From a virus, in the IMG/VR virus record IMGVR_UViG_3300048672_001051, positions 1-64,000 of that record: a stretch of DNA of 64,000 nucleotides. The stretch is one strand, 5' to 3'. Shown piece by piece: positions 51,522-60,857 of this stretch. The position numbers were made by a program, and so were the translations under genes. Within the stretch, counting starts at the first letter, position 1, and each line of letters starts with the position of its first letter. Below the pieces are notes generated by a model that saw only the letters and a program-made list of their open reading frames with translations, did no database searches and was not told where the DNA came from.

Positions 51522-53251
51522 TGACATTATTTAAAATTGATTATAATGAAACATTATCACAGTATTGGCTTTACTCAATCGTAGGCGGGTTTGAATCCGC
51601 CGTATTTAACTTCGGATCTTTCGATATCTCCCACGCAATTTTATATACAAGTTTGGGTGACAATACTGTTAATCTTCGATTTAATTCACTAAGTGATTTG
51701 ACATTAGCTATAAATAACATACCAGAAGCTTATAAGTTAGTTTTATTTTTTTATGGTGATGGGGAATCGACTGATGTAGACTTTAATATTAAGTCTACAA
51801 ATACGCTGACACAAACTGTTAGAAAATGGAGCATAGCTTACAATACAGAGTTAGCTGGACACTCGGAAGAGAATTTTGACATCAGCTATGCTAATTATTT
51901 TATGTCAAAGAAATCTGTAGCGTATAGGGAGTATTATTCAAATCATAATAAAATATTTGAACCTATTTTTAACTTACTTAAAGATAAGACTTCATTAGCT
52001 GACGATTTTCAAAAAGCTGCAACTATAGGTTTATACTACAGGCCAGACAACTTATTAGTAAATAATTTAACAAAGCAGCTACCAGTAAATTTTGAAGGGT
52101 TAACGTACACTGGGAATGTATCGTTTACAGAAGCTTCAATAGATTTAGACGACATAGACACAGATCCGTTGCTATACTATTCAAAATTAAAACTCTTGTA
52201 CATTATGCCAGAGTATAGTGGTGTAGACTATGTTTTAAGATTTAGTGTGGTCTACAAAAATAAGCCGAGTCAAATTGATGTGAAAGTTACTGATAGAAGC
52301 TTACTTAAATTGCCACATTTTATTGACAAACTTGTGCGTGTAGACTTATTATATGATCCTTTGAATACAATGCAAACTACCCCACAACTTCGAGTTGGGA
52401 ACCATGTATTCACAAGCTCTTTTTTAACAAACCCTCACCACGATAAATCTAAAAAAAATCTCTACACAATCTCTTACGAAAGCCCGTTTTTAAAAATACT
52501 GGATTACAATTATAGTCCGGTGAGTACATTTGAAGTTACTGGGTTGCCTACTACAAGTCTTGGACCAATACTTGGTGGTGGACTCGATGGCGAGGGCGCT
52601 ATAGTGCCAGGTCTTGGAGGTGCTAGTAATCAAATTATATTTTTTGTAGACGACAACTCAAATATATACGCTAGTGTAGCTAAGACATTGTATGCTACAA
52701 AACTGAATAAGCCTTTGTGTGACTATAAAAATACTTACACAACTGTGTCTGACGACATAATAGATATTGTCAACACAGAAGGAGCTGAGTATTTAGTTAG
52801 CATAGACTTACAGAAATACTCTTCAAACTATTCTGAGTCAGAATATATACTAAAGATTGGGTCCAACTACTACAACAGCGTAACCGATGAATTTCAAGAA
52901 ACTGTCGTTACAAATAAACTAGAGCCCTCTAGCCTTAGCAGGCTTGAGTTTGAAATAACAAGTACAAAAAATCCTACACAAATTATTTTAACAAATTCAG
53001 ACAAATCTGTAGTTAAAGAAGCTTATGTAGAGACTCCTGAGCTTGCATTCAGAGCTGTTGGCACGCTAAATAGGTACTATGGCTATGCTGAAGATAAATT
53101 TATATTCTCCGATAGTGATGGTGTAGCGCACACGTTAGGTGATCAGTCATATGGCACTAACAATATACTAATAAATAATGAACCTCGTAGTGTCGGTAAA
53201 TATAGCAATTTTGGCGGACCACAATACCTTACAAATCCAGGAAACTTTTAA
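51521..53251 (+). CDS. Baseplate/appendage protein, unknown
   Basis: 576 residues, largely beta-rich. A Gly-rich loop occurs near residues 345-370 (LGPILGGGLDGEGAIVPGL), between two domains. The C-terminal part has LNRYYGYAEDKFIFSDSDG, resembling a lectin-like beta sheet. No firm family. It follows the baseplate-J gene, a place often used by tail-fibre-attachment or tail-protein-I type proteins. Confidence 0.55.
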   Translation: MTLFKIDYNETLSQYWLYSIVGGFESAVFNFGSFDISHAILYTSLGDNTVNLRFNSLSDLTLAINNIPEAYKLVLFFYGDGESTDVDFNIKSTNTLTQTVRKWSIAYNTELAGHSEENFDISYANYFMSKKSVAYREYYSNHNKIFEPIFNLLKDKTSLADDFQKAATIGLYYRPDNLLVNNLTKQLPVNFEGLTYTGNVSFTEASIDLDDIDTDPLLYYSKLKLLYIMPEYSGVDYVLRFSVVYKNKPSQIDVKVTDRSLLKLPHFIDKLVRVDLLYDPLNTMQTTPQLRVGNHVFTSSFLTNPHHDKSKKNLYTISYESPFLKILDYNYSPVSTFEVTGLPTTSLGPILGGGLDGEGAIVPGLGGASNQIIFFVDDNSNIYASVAKTLYATKLNKPLCDYKNTYTTVSDDIIDIVNTEGAEYLVSIDLQKYSSNYSESEYILKIGSNYYNSVTDEFQETVVTNKLEPSSLSRLEFEITSTKNPTQIILTNSDKSVVKEAYVETPELAFRAVGTLNRYYGYAEDKFIFSDSDGVAHTLGDQSYGTNNILINNEPRSVGKYSNFGGPQYLTNPGNF

Positions 53252-53859
53252 TGCACTTAACTAATGTAAAATTAAAAGAGAAAATTTTTAATAAACAAAA
53301 TTATATAACATACATAGGCGTGCCAATATTCAATGTGAATGACCCTGAAGTGTACCTTTCAAAAACAGATAATATCTTAATGATTGGTGAGGAGTCTATA
53401 GACATAGACTCCAAAAGTGTTTTAGACGTTATAAATATTTTAAGCGATACGTTTGATATACAACTACAAGATACTTCGGACAGCATAGAATATTACTACC
53501 AAAATGTACCTGCACGTTGTATGTGCGATTTCCAAAGTAAATTAACTATAAAATATAAGCCTACAGAATCTGTATTACGGTATAACACTATTGAGGAGTA
53601 TACAACCGATTATGGCAGTCAATATAGCCTCACAGAGTTAGTGCATGTTGTTAATGGGTTGCCTATGAATATAGAAATAACTCCAAATATGTATTTAGAG
53701 AACTTGACAACATCTTCAAATGTGTTTGCAGTATATACTGCAAACACATTAAGTATAGGTTTAGTTGCCGACTATATTGCAAACACACCGAACCAATTAT
53801 TTTTACCATTCTACAATTTAAGTAGGTTTGGCCCAGGGCCTGGGCCAATATTCGAGTGA
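53251..53859 (+). CDS. Small baseplate/appendage protein, unknown
   Basis: 202 residues, beta-rich, two Cys close together (RCMCDF). It ends in a Gly/Pro tail (GPGPGPIFE) encoded by a GC-rich palindrome. TAATG overlap with the preceding gene. A 32-bp perfect palindrome also lies in this gene. Function not recognised. Confidence 0.55.
   Translation: MHLTNVKLKEKIFNKQNYITYIGVPIFNVNDPEVYLSKTDNILMIGEESIDIDSKSVLDVINILSDTFDIQLQDTSDSIEYYYQNVPARCMCDFQSKLTIKYKPTESVLRYNTIEEYTTDYGSQYSLTELVHVVNGLPMNIEITPNMYLENLTTSSNVFAVYTANTLSIGLVADYIANTPNQLFLPFYNLSRFGPGPGPIFE
53719..53750 (+). repeat. 32-bp perfect palindrome
   Basis: AATGTGTTTGCAGTAT followed at once by its exact reverse complement; the longest perfect palindrome found here. 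The right arm's CAAACACA recurs at 53780-53787 just downstream. Confidence 0.9.
53828..53848 (+). repeat. GC-rich palindrome, 10-bp arms, copy B
   Basis: TTGGCCCAGG-G-CCTGGGCCAA in the last codons of the gene beginning at 53251. It differs from copy A at 22646 by exchange of one paired C/G position on both arms, so pairing is kept. Confidence 0.8.
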
Positions 53860-53868
53860 TTATATAAT

Positions 53869-54903
53869 ATGCATTTAACTTACAAATTAAGCGTAACCGC
53901 TAACGTAAACATGGACTATGATTTAGACATACCCTACACAGACACTAACGATTTAAATGTCTTGAAAACTCCGCAAGGATTCTATATAACAACTGGCAAC
54001 AAGTTAAACTATAATATAGCTGATGAGGTTAATATTGTAGAGAGGCCTAATAGTGTACTAGTAGAGCGTGAAGGTTCTTACACAACATCAAAAGCTAATC
54101 TAGTGCCGAGTATAGCAACAGTCTCTGAGAATATTTTAGGATATTCTCAGAGTTTAATAAAGTTACCAAAATTGCAAGAAAATATTTTTCAGAATATTTA
54201 CCCAAATCGTAAGTTTATACTATATGACAGCTCTTTAAACGAAATTACTGGAAATCTAGATACTAACTATAGTACAATATCTGCTAATGTTCAAAATGTG
54301 TACGCATACTACGAGACACTAACAGGCACTATAGTGCCAGCAAATAACTATAAGTCTATTTCAGCGGACGATATAAAAGCTGCTGTTAATGGGTTTAATA
54401 ACATATCTGTTGTCAGCCCATCGAGATCTTTGAGAAAACTTAACGATTACTCTGTACGTATTATCAACTCTCCAAGACCTGTCAATGTACAGTCTAACTA
54501 TAATTTTATTGTAAATAATTATCTTACAAATAAATTTACAGTTACACCTAACAGAGAATTTCAATTTATGCTAACAATTGATGCTCTGTCAAATCTAAAT
54601 TCTTTTCAGCATGATGAAAATCAAGAGTATATTGTGTACTCTATCGACGATACTTCAACTCCACTATATTATGTTGTATACGACAGTAATCTAGATTTGG
54701 GTGAGTTTGATACACTTTTGAAGTCTGCGCCTGAATACAAAGAAGCTTACGCAATTCTTCCAAAATACCTAACATTAACTTTGACAAATTCTTATGGTGA
54801 GTATACAAATCTCTTGTTGCTAAACGAAGACTTTACAACTTATTTAAAAGGTGATGACACTTTTTACAACTCAATTAAAACAACCTACGAAATACCAATA
54901 TGA
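53869..54903 (+). CDS. Baseplate/appendage protein, unknown
   Basis: 344 residues, beta-rich with many Asn/Tyr/Thr. No repeats or enzyme motifs seen. It lies between unrecognised small and large appendage genes and overlaps the next start as ATGA. Structural role inferred from context only. Confidence 0.53.
   Translation: MHLTYKLSVTANVNMDYDLDIPYTDTNDLNVLKTPQGFYITTGNKLNYNIADEVNIVERPNSVLVEREGSYTTSKANLVPSIATVSENILGYSQSLIKLPKLQENIFQNIYPNRKFILYDSSLNEITGNLDTNYSTISANVQNVYAYYETLTGTIVPANNYKSISADDIKAAVNGFNNISVVSPSRSLRKLNDYSVRIINSPRPVNVQSNYNFIVNNYLTNKFTVTPNREFQFMLTIDALSNLNSFQHDENQEYIVYSIDDTSTPLYYVVYDSNLDLGEFDTLLKSAPEYKEAYAILPKYLTLTLTNSYGEYTNLLLLNEDFTTYLKGDDTFYNSIKTTYEIPI
54123..54152 (+). repeat. 12-bp perfect stem, 6-base loop
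   Basis: CTCTGAGAATAT / ATATTCTCAGAG around TTTAGG, 254 bases into the gene beginning at 53869. Confidence 0.75.
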
Positions 54904-57900
54904 GTAATATTTTTAACCACACAGCGCAACCAATAAATTCTACAACGTCGCCAACAGAGGCGTTGGCGTTAGAGGTGTCAGAAGCTTTTGATAGTGTATC
55001 AACTATAATTAGTAAAGAAGGTTCAGTAATTACAGATTATAAAGATATTATTGGCAATATCTTTTTAGACCAACTACAAAAACATGGCGCTTATAGCACA
55101 ACAACTCAAAATTTTCCAGTAATTGCTAACTCTAAAGACTTTGAACTGAACGCTGTACCGGATGGTGTTGTGCTTACAGTAACATATACAGAGTCTGGTA
55201 ATGATACTGTCTTGACAAGGATTAATGCTAGCGCAGACTTTAGTGATACAATGCAGTATAAACTGTACGGTAAAGTGATAAGCACAAATCTATCTGAGCA
55301 GACAGGTGTAATAACCATAGACTACTCAGGGTATGCTTTCAATTTAAACGGTGTCAAAGTTTTAAGCAATTGCCTTAAAAATACCGATAACTCATTCCAC
55401 AGAAGTCCAGAAGAGACTGGGACCGGAACTTATAGAGTTATTTTTGACACAGATATTGAAAACAATTTAGGCGACCATTTAGTAAATACAAACAATCCTT
55501 TATTTTTCTTCACAACTGAAAACTATACTTACTACAACATTATACCGGTAACTAACTTTACAATTGACGGTGCAACAGTAAACTTCACAAGTGCTGATTA
55601 CAGTCCAACTATTAATTCAAAAGTTGTAGTTGTCGTAAACAATACAACTATTTTTGAATTAGTTAATCACTTGTATGCAGAGTTTGTTAATCACGATCAT
55701 AGTAATGACAAGTTAAGTAAAGGGCTTACAACAACAGACCTTTTAGATAGGCATAAAGATACCGCAGTTATTGGGTATGGTGATGGGTTAGTACCAAACT
55801 ACCAGTTCCCGCAATACCTTAACAGAGAAGGTTATAATTCTGATTTAGACAGTGTTTATGAAAATGCTTTCCTAGGCACTTTGTTTCTCGGCAGCATCAT
55901 CAGCGAGACAGACCAACTATATAAGAGCCTAGGTAAAAATTCTTATGAATTAGTATTTGGAGACCCAGACATTGGGCCTAAGATTTTTTATAATTATTTA
56001 AATAACGGTCTAACTATAGAAGCTACTGCAGGCTACAACGGTCTGACAATAGAAACTGATGAGCTAAATCCACAATTAAAATTAAACTCTAGTGAGTTCA
56101 CATCTAAGAGTGGTGAGAGTCTGAGTGTAAAACCGGCTGCGGGCTTATTTAAGATCGAAGATGTAGACGTGAGCACAAAGTCTAAACTTGCAGTATCATT
56201 GATTGACGTGTTAGAGGCTATCCAAATAAACTCTGGAGTGGTTGAAGACCGACTAGACTTTGGTAATATTCGCCTAGAAGTCTTGAACGGAAATTTAACT
56301 ATAGGTTTAATAGACAATTTAATTGATAGTGTACTTACACTTGCAAATAAAACTCACATAGTATCCGGAACTTTTGATAATCTGAAATTTACCGATAATA
56401 GTGAGTTGGGGCTAGATTCTGAAAATTATTTAGGAATTGTTGATGATAGACTTGCAATTGTAAATAATCGTGCAGTTCTATTTGTAGGAAGCTCAGGAGA
56501 TTCTGGCTATGAGTTAAGAAAAAGCTCTACAGCTATGCCTAGCTTTAAATTATACAACTCATCAAAAGTCAAAGAGGCGTCGACACTTGCAGATGAAAAT
56601 ACGTATATTGAAATACCTAAAGACCAGAAATTATATCTAATAGCTAATACAACAGAATCTCATACTGTTGGTGGGGTAACTTACGAGTTTAATAATGATG
56701 CTGCTAGCAACAATGTAAATGATTTGCAAGACTGGTTTAAAGCTTCTGTAGTTTTAGGTGATTTAGAACTAGACGCTAGCACTGAAGATTCTAAGAAAGG
56801 TTTAAAGATTGGCTCTACAACTATTAGCGTTATAGGTGATAATTTAGATTGCCCTGCAGGTTTAACATTAATAGAGTCTGATTCTGCTGTTAATATTGTC
56901 CAACCTATGTCTGGACCATCTTGTACTAATTTAAAGTACCAAGACTTAGCTACAGGCTCATTAACTGTTAACGGCTTACTACTAGCGCAAGAGTCGCTGC
57001 ACGTAGCTTCTGACTTAACAGTTGGCGGCAGCGTAAGTTTAGTTGATGTTGAAGTTGCAGATACTCTAAAAACTGCTAGCCTTGTTGTTGAAGGTGGTGC
57101 AGAAATCCTTACGAGTTTAGTAGTCAACGGTACTGTAAATATTAAAAATAAAGCTTTATTTGAAAATGATTTGACAGTTAACGCTAACCTGAAAGCAAGT
57201 GCAATAGAGACAACTGGCAGTGTCAGCATAGGCGCTAAATTATTCGTAGAGGACGCTTTATACATTAGAGGTGACTCTATAATAGACGGCACTCTGCAGA
57301 TAAATGCTGGTATAACGACTGCTGGTGAGCTTCGAGGCGCTTCTATAGTTTCTGACACTTTAGATGTGCAAACCGGACGTGTTAGTCGAACACTTGAGGT
57401 TTTAGGTGGCGCGACAATTGGAGGTGCTCTTACTGCTAAGTCCAATGCAGTTGTTGGTGGTAGCTTAACCGTAGCTGGAGATATTGCAACAACAAAAGAT
57501 CTTACATGTGAAGACTTGTTTACTATCGGCTCAATAAGTGCAAGAGGCGGTTTAAGTGTTAATGGCATTGCGTCTCTGGTAGGTAACAATATAACAATAG
57601 GTACTGATACGAGCTACACCACACTTAGCGGTAAAGTTCAATTTAACACAGCAAACTTGTCGTTCAACGGCGAAACAAAATTTTTAAACACTGTTAATAT
57701 ACTTGGAGATACTAAGACTTTAGGATTGTTTGAAAACTCTGGTGGTATAGTTACGCAATCTTCGATAACAGCGACAGGTAACATATCAACAGAAGGTTCG
57801 CTATATGTCAACACTGGAGTGACAACAACTACAGCTACGATCAACGACAGCTTAGTTGTAAACGGCAACACTACTATGCAAGCTATGACATTACAAACGG

Positions 57901-58439
57901 GTACGGTTGAGACTTTAGTCGCCACTAACTTGAAAGTATTTAATAGCTTAGCTATGGATCAAGGGACGACACTAACAGCTGGAGATTTTAGATGTTTATC
58001 TGTAAACCAACAAGATCAAACTCAAGTATCTTATTTTGCTGGTAATCTCGACTTAGCTAAAAACTTAGGAGTGGCTCAAAAAGTAGTTGTAGGTGTTAGT
58101 GTAGATATAGGCGACGGTTTAAGTTTAAAAGCTGGTTCTATAACTGGCGACAGCCTGGCAATAACCGCAGAAACAATGACAGTTGACAATATAACTGGCA
58201 GTAAGAATATTAACACACCAAGCTCACTGTTTGTGTCAGGTATTAACTCAGCTATTAACTTGGGGTCTCAGATTTCAAATAAAAAGTTCACTGAATTTGA
58301 TAATACAGTTACAAACGGCGTAGCAATTTTTAACGAACCTGTTATTGTCGACGAGCTTTTGTTCTCAAAACTAACTTACATAGGCGCGTTAAGTGACGGG
58401 TCTTTAGACATCGTGGCAAAAAGAGCTAGATACGCATAA
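54900..58439 (+). CDS. Large fibre-like protein with beta-helix repeats
   Basis: 1179 residues. The N-terminal ~250 residues form an attachment-type region; a HLYAEFVNHDHSND segment (residues ~258-271) has an HxH metal-type motif common in phage fibres. Residues ~690-1110 contain many ~17-20-residue repeats with a (L/V)xVxGxxxxxxxLxV pattern (SLTVNGLLL, DLTVGGSVSL, SLVVNGTVN, SLTVAGDIAT, SLVVNGNTTM), expected of a parallel beta-helix shaft. The C-terminus is short and different, perhaps a tip. A long tail fibre or baseplate fibre is likely. TAATG coupling to the next gene. Confidence 0.65.
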   Translation: MSNIFNHTAQPINSTTSPTEALALEVSEAFDSVSTIISKEGSVITDYKDIIGNIFLDQLQKHGAYSTTTQNFPVIANSKDFELNAVPDGVVLTVTYTESGNDTVLTRINASADFSDTMQYKLYGKVISTNLSEQTGVITIDYSGYAFNLNGVKVLSNCLKNTDNSFHRSPEETGTGTYRVIFDTDIENNLGDHLVNTNNPLFFFTTENYTYYNIIPVTNFTIDGATVNFTSADYSPTINSKVVVVVNNTTIFELVNHLYAEFVNHDHSNDKLSKGLTTTDLLDRHKDTAVIGYGDGLVPNYQFPQYLNREGYNSDLDSVYENAFLGTLFLGSIISETDQLYKSLGKNSYELVFGDPDIGPKIFYNYLNNGLTIEATAGYNGLTIETDELNPQLKLNSSEFTSKSGESLSVKPAAGLFKIEDVDVSTKSKLAVSLIDVLEAIQINSGVVEDRLDFGNIRLEVLNGNLTIGLIDNLIDSVLTLANKTHIVSGTFDNLKFTDNSELGLDSENYLGIVDDRLAIVNNRAVLFVGSSGDSGYELRKSSTAMPSFKLYNSSKVKEASTLADENTYIEIPKDQKLYLIANTTESHTVGGVTYEFNNDAASNNVNDLQDWFKASVVLGDLELDASTEDSKKGLKIGSTTISVIGDNLDCPAGLTLIESDSAVNIVQPMSGPSCTNLKYQDLATGSLTVNGLLLAQESLHVASDLTVGGSVSLVDVEVADTLKTASLVVEGGAEILTSLVVNGTVNIKNKALFENDLTVNANLKASAIETTGSVSIGAKLFVEDALYIRGDSIIDGTLQINAGITTAGELRGASIVSDTLDVQTGRVSRTLEVLGGATIGGALTAKSNAVVGGSLTVAGDIATTKDLTCEDLFTIGSISARGGLSVNGIASLVGNNITIGTDTSYTTLSGKVQFNTANLSFNGETKFLNTVNILGDTKTLGLFENSGGIVTQSSITATGNISTEGSLYVNTGVTTTTATINDSLVVNGNTTMQAMTLQTGTVETLVATNLKVFNSLAMDQGTTLTAGDFRCLSVNQQDQTQVSYFAGNLDLAKNLGVAQKVVVGVSVDIGDGLSLKAGSITGDSLAITAETMTVDNITGSKNINTPSSLFVSGINSAINLGSQISNKKFTEFDNTVTNGVAIFNEPVIVDELLFSKLTYIGALSDGSLDIVAKRARYA

Positions 58440-59728
58440 TGATAATCCAATATAACCTTCCAATTAAAAATACAGTTATCACTACTAAGGTGCGGCCAGC
58501 AATGGCCCGCGCCGAAGCGGATTTTTACTTAAATAAGAATTCAGAATGGCTTCTAGCAGACTGTGAACTTGTATCAAATAACTTAAATGCAACGCCATAT
58601 ATTTTCAGTAAAAAAACTTTTAAAAATAAAACTGTTGTGCAAACAAATACAACAGCACTACTACTAAGTAACATAGTTATCGAAGGTATACCATACTACT
58701 ATAAACTAGTTGCCACTGGAAATTACGACTTAAACTTTGTAAAAAGTGCTACAAACTGCTATGATATAGTTGAATTTGAAGGACAGTTTTATAGTAATTC
58801 CAAAATATTTTATAGATTCTCAAGTGACTCAGTCGTATATACTGACTATGTAATAAATCCGCAGGAGTGTAGTATAACTTATACTGCAAAATTTATAACA
58901 ATAGAAGCCCCTTATACAAATTGTAATGTAAAATTACCTGAAACTATTTTCGAACCTTTGGTAATTAGCGAATACTGCGTATCTTTACCGAACTTCTACC
59001 TTACTGACACAACAACTAATAAATTGCTAAGATTTATAAGAGAGGAATCAATTCACGATTTTTACGAAGTAGTGGGTAACTCAGGTATGGACTATCAAGC
59101 GTGTAAAAAAATATTTCAGTCAGGCTTCTATAAATACAGTGCCTGCCTAAACAGACTTATTAACGAAGGTGGTGGTACTATATATAGCTCTGGTGTAGAC
59201 CAATATATATACTATACAGCACTAACTACAAGTCATGATTACATATTTGATGATGAACTGTTAATAAAATTTACACCAACTGGACTTGAAGTTAACCCGA
59301 ATAATTTTGATTTAAAAATACGACTAAAAGTAGATATAAATAAAGTAGACATCACAATAAACAATCACAAGCCTTTAAATAGAGTCTATAATTACAAGTC
59401 AAGTAACATAGTAAACAGATTGGTAAATACTGGTGTTGGAGTCAATACAGGCTTAAAAACAGTACGTGACTTAAATCTTGAGCGACATCCAAATAGATAT
59501 AATTATATCGACAATCTGTATATAACTACAAACGACGTAGTGTTAAATGAAAGTCTTAGATATAAGTACGCAACCTATAAACAACAAGTATCACACCACG
59601 TTATAGACGATATAGGTAAAGACTCTGCAGACGGTCCTCCAGTTTATCCGAGCAACAATGGATACACTAGAATAGCCTCAGAGCGATATAATGTATACAG
59701 AGAGATAAACTACAATGGGCAGTACTAA
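58439..59728 (+). CDS. Baseplate/appendage protein, unknown
   Basis: 429 residues, beta-rich with several Tyr, Asn and Cys. No catalytic motif. Follows the fibre-like gene and overlaps the next gene by 14 bases. Possibly a fibre-associated protein. Confidence 0.53.
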   Translation: MIIQYNLPIKNTVITTKVRPAMARAEADFYLNKNSEWLLADCELVSNNLNATPYIFSKKTFKNKTVVQTNTTALLLSNIVIEGIPYYYKLVATGNYDLNFVKSATNCYDIVEFEGQFYSNSKIFYRFSSDSVVYTDYVINPQECSITYTAKFITIEAPYTNCNVKLPETIFEPLVISEYCVSLPNFYLTDTTTNKLLRFIREESIHDFYEVVGNSGMDYQACKKIFQSGFYKYSACLNRLINEGGGTIYSSGVDQYIYYTALTTSHDYIFDDELLIKFTPTGLEVNPNNFDLKIRLKVDINKVDITINNHKPLNRVYNYKSSNIVNRLVNTGVGVNTGLKTVRDLNLERHPNRYNYIDNLYITTNDVVLNESLRYKYATYKQQVSHHVIDDIGKDSADGPPVYPSNNGYTRIASERYNVYREINYNGQY

Positions 59729-60857
59729 AATTGCAGAGTACTTAGAAAACTACAGAGACTATATAATTGCAAAGACAACTCTACTAGAGTATATAGATGA
59801 GTCTAGTTCAGCGGGCGATCTTGCCGTGATATATAAGCACGCAGATAATTTGTTAGAAGAGTTGTTGGCTAGTTCAAATTATGTTACGGAGTTTACTTAC
59901 CAATCGCTTTTAGGTCTCAAAGAGATTTATGAGAATTTGGAATCTAAGATAAGTTATATAGAAAACAGCTTAAGTAATTTCTTAAATATAAACACTAGTG
60001 AATATTCTTTAAACCGTATAAATGGATTTAAAAATTTATTAGGTAGTGGTATAAAATATTATAATAAATTATTTAAAGGTTACTCGCTACAGCAAGGTAG
60101 CTCAAACTATAAGATAAATCCAGTGACAGTTAAGAGTAGCGGAAACATACGCATAGAAACATACATACTTCCAAAATCTACAGTAGCCGTAGGCTATGAT
60201 CTAACAACAAATCACACATCAACTTCATTCCAAGAAATATCTTTTGTAAACAAACGTAATGAAGTTTTAAGTAAAAGTGAACTTATGTCAGACGTAATTC
60301 CAGCTAACACTGATAAGATAGTAGTGTTGTCAGTTGATCATAACGATTTTGTTAATTTTACAAAATTAACTATCCTCGAGAACAACTACAGTCGTGATGC
60401 AATTATTGTCCAGCCTGCTGTAACATTGCCAGTTGGTAATTTATTACGGTTACACGTCGAAGGATCGACACCAATAGGTTGCTATGCTACGGCTATACTA
60501 GATATTCAACTTGTAGGCGATGACGGCGTAGTGCTAGCTGCAGGCTCAGCAAACATAGGGTTACTTGGCGATGGGTTAACATTAATCTCAGGGCTTGAGT
60601 CTAGAGACACAAAACATGGTGTTATTAGGAATTTAAATAAAGATAGCATCACAAAATTAGACACAGCTGATAACAAGTATTGTTTGACACAAAGTTATGC
60701 TGAAGGTGCTCTAAAGTACCTTGGAAATAATTGTATAGAGCTTCCTAAAATAAAAGCAAAGTATGTTAAAGTCACTACAACATTGATACTTAATAGTTTA
60801 AGTGCAAATAAAACACCGGTAATAAAAAGTTTAATAGGTTACATAACTGATGAATAA
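59715..60857 (+). CDS. Baseplate/appendage protein, unknown
   Basis: 380 residues; the N-terminal ~110 residues are helical and acidic (IIAKTTLLEYIDESSSAGDL; LLGLKEIYENLESKISYIE), the remainder is beta-rich. The helix-then-sheet layout suits an attachment domain plus a projecting domain. Overlaps its neighbours by 14 and 8 bases. Not recognised. Confidence 0.53.
   Translation: MGSTKIAEYLENYRDYIIAKTTLLEYIDESSSAGDLAVIYKHADNLLEELLASSNYVTEFTYQSLLGLKEIYENLESKISYIENSLSNFLNINTSEYSLNRINGFKNLLGSGIKYYNKLFKGYSLQQGSSNYKINPVTVKSSGNIRIETYILPKSTVAVGYDLTTNHTSTSFQEISFVNKRNEVLSKSELMSDVIPANTDKIVVLSVDHNDFVNFTKLTILENNYSRDAIIVQPAVTLPVGNLLRLHVEGSTPIGCYATAILDIQLVGDDGVVLAAGSANIGLLGDGLTLISGLESRDTKHGVIRNLNKDSITKLDTADNKYCLTQSYAEGALKYLGNNCIELPKIKAKYVKVTTTLILNSLSANKTPVIKSLIGYITDE

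Noticed and set aside
56681-57589. 302-codon frame on the minus strand
   Set aside because: It lies wholly inside the fibre-like gene at 54900, shadows the beta-repeat codons, and has low-complexity Ser/Thr/Pro/Val composition without a ribosome site or family match.
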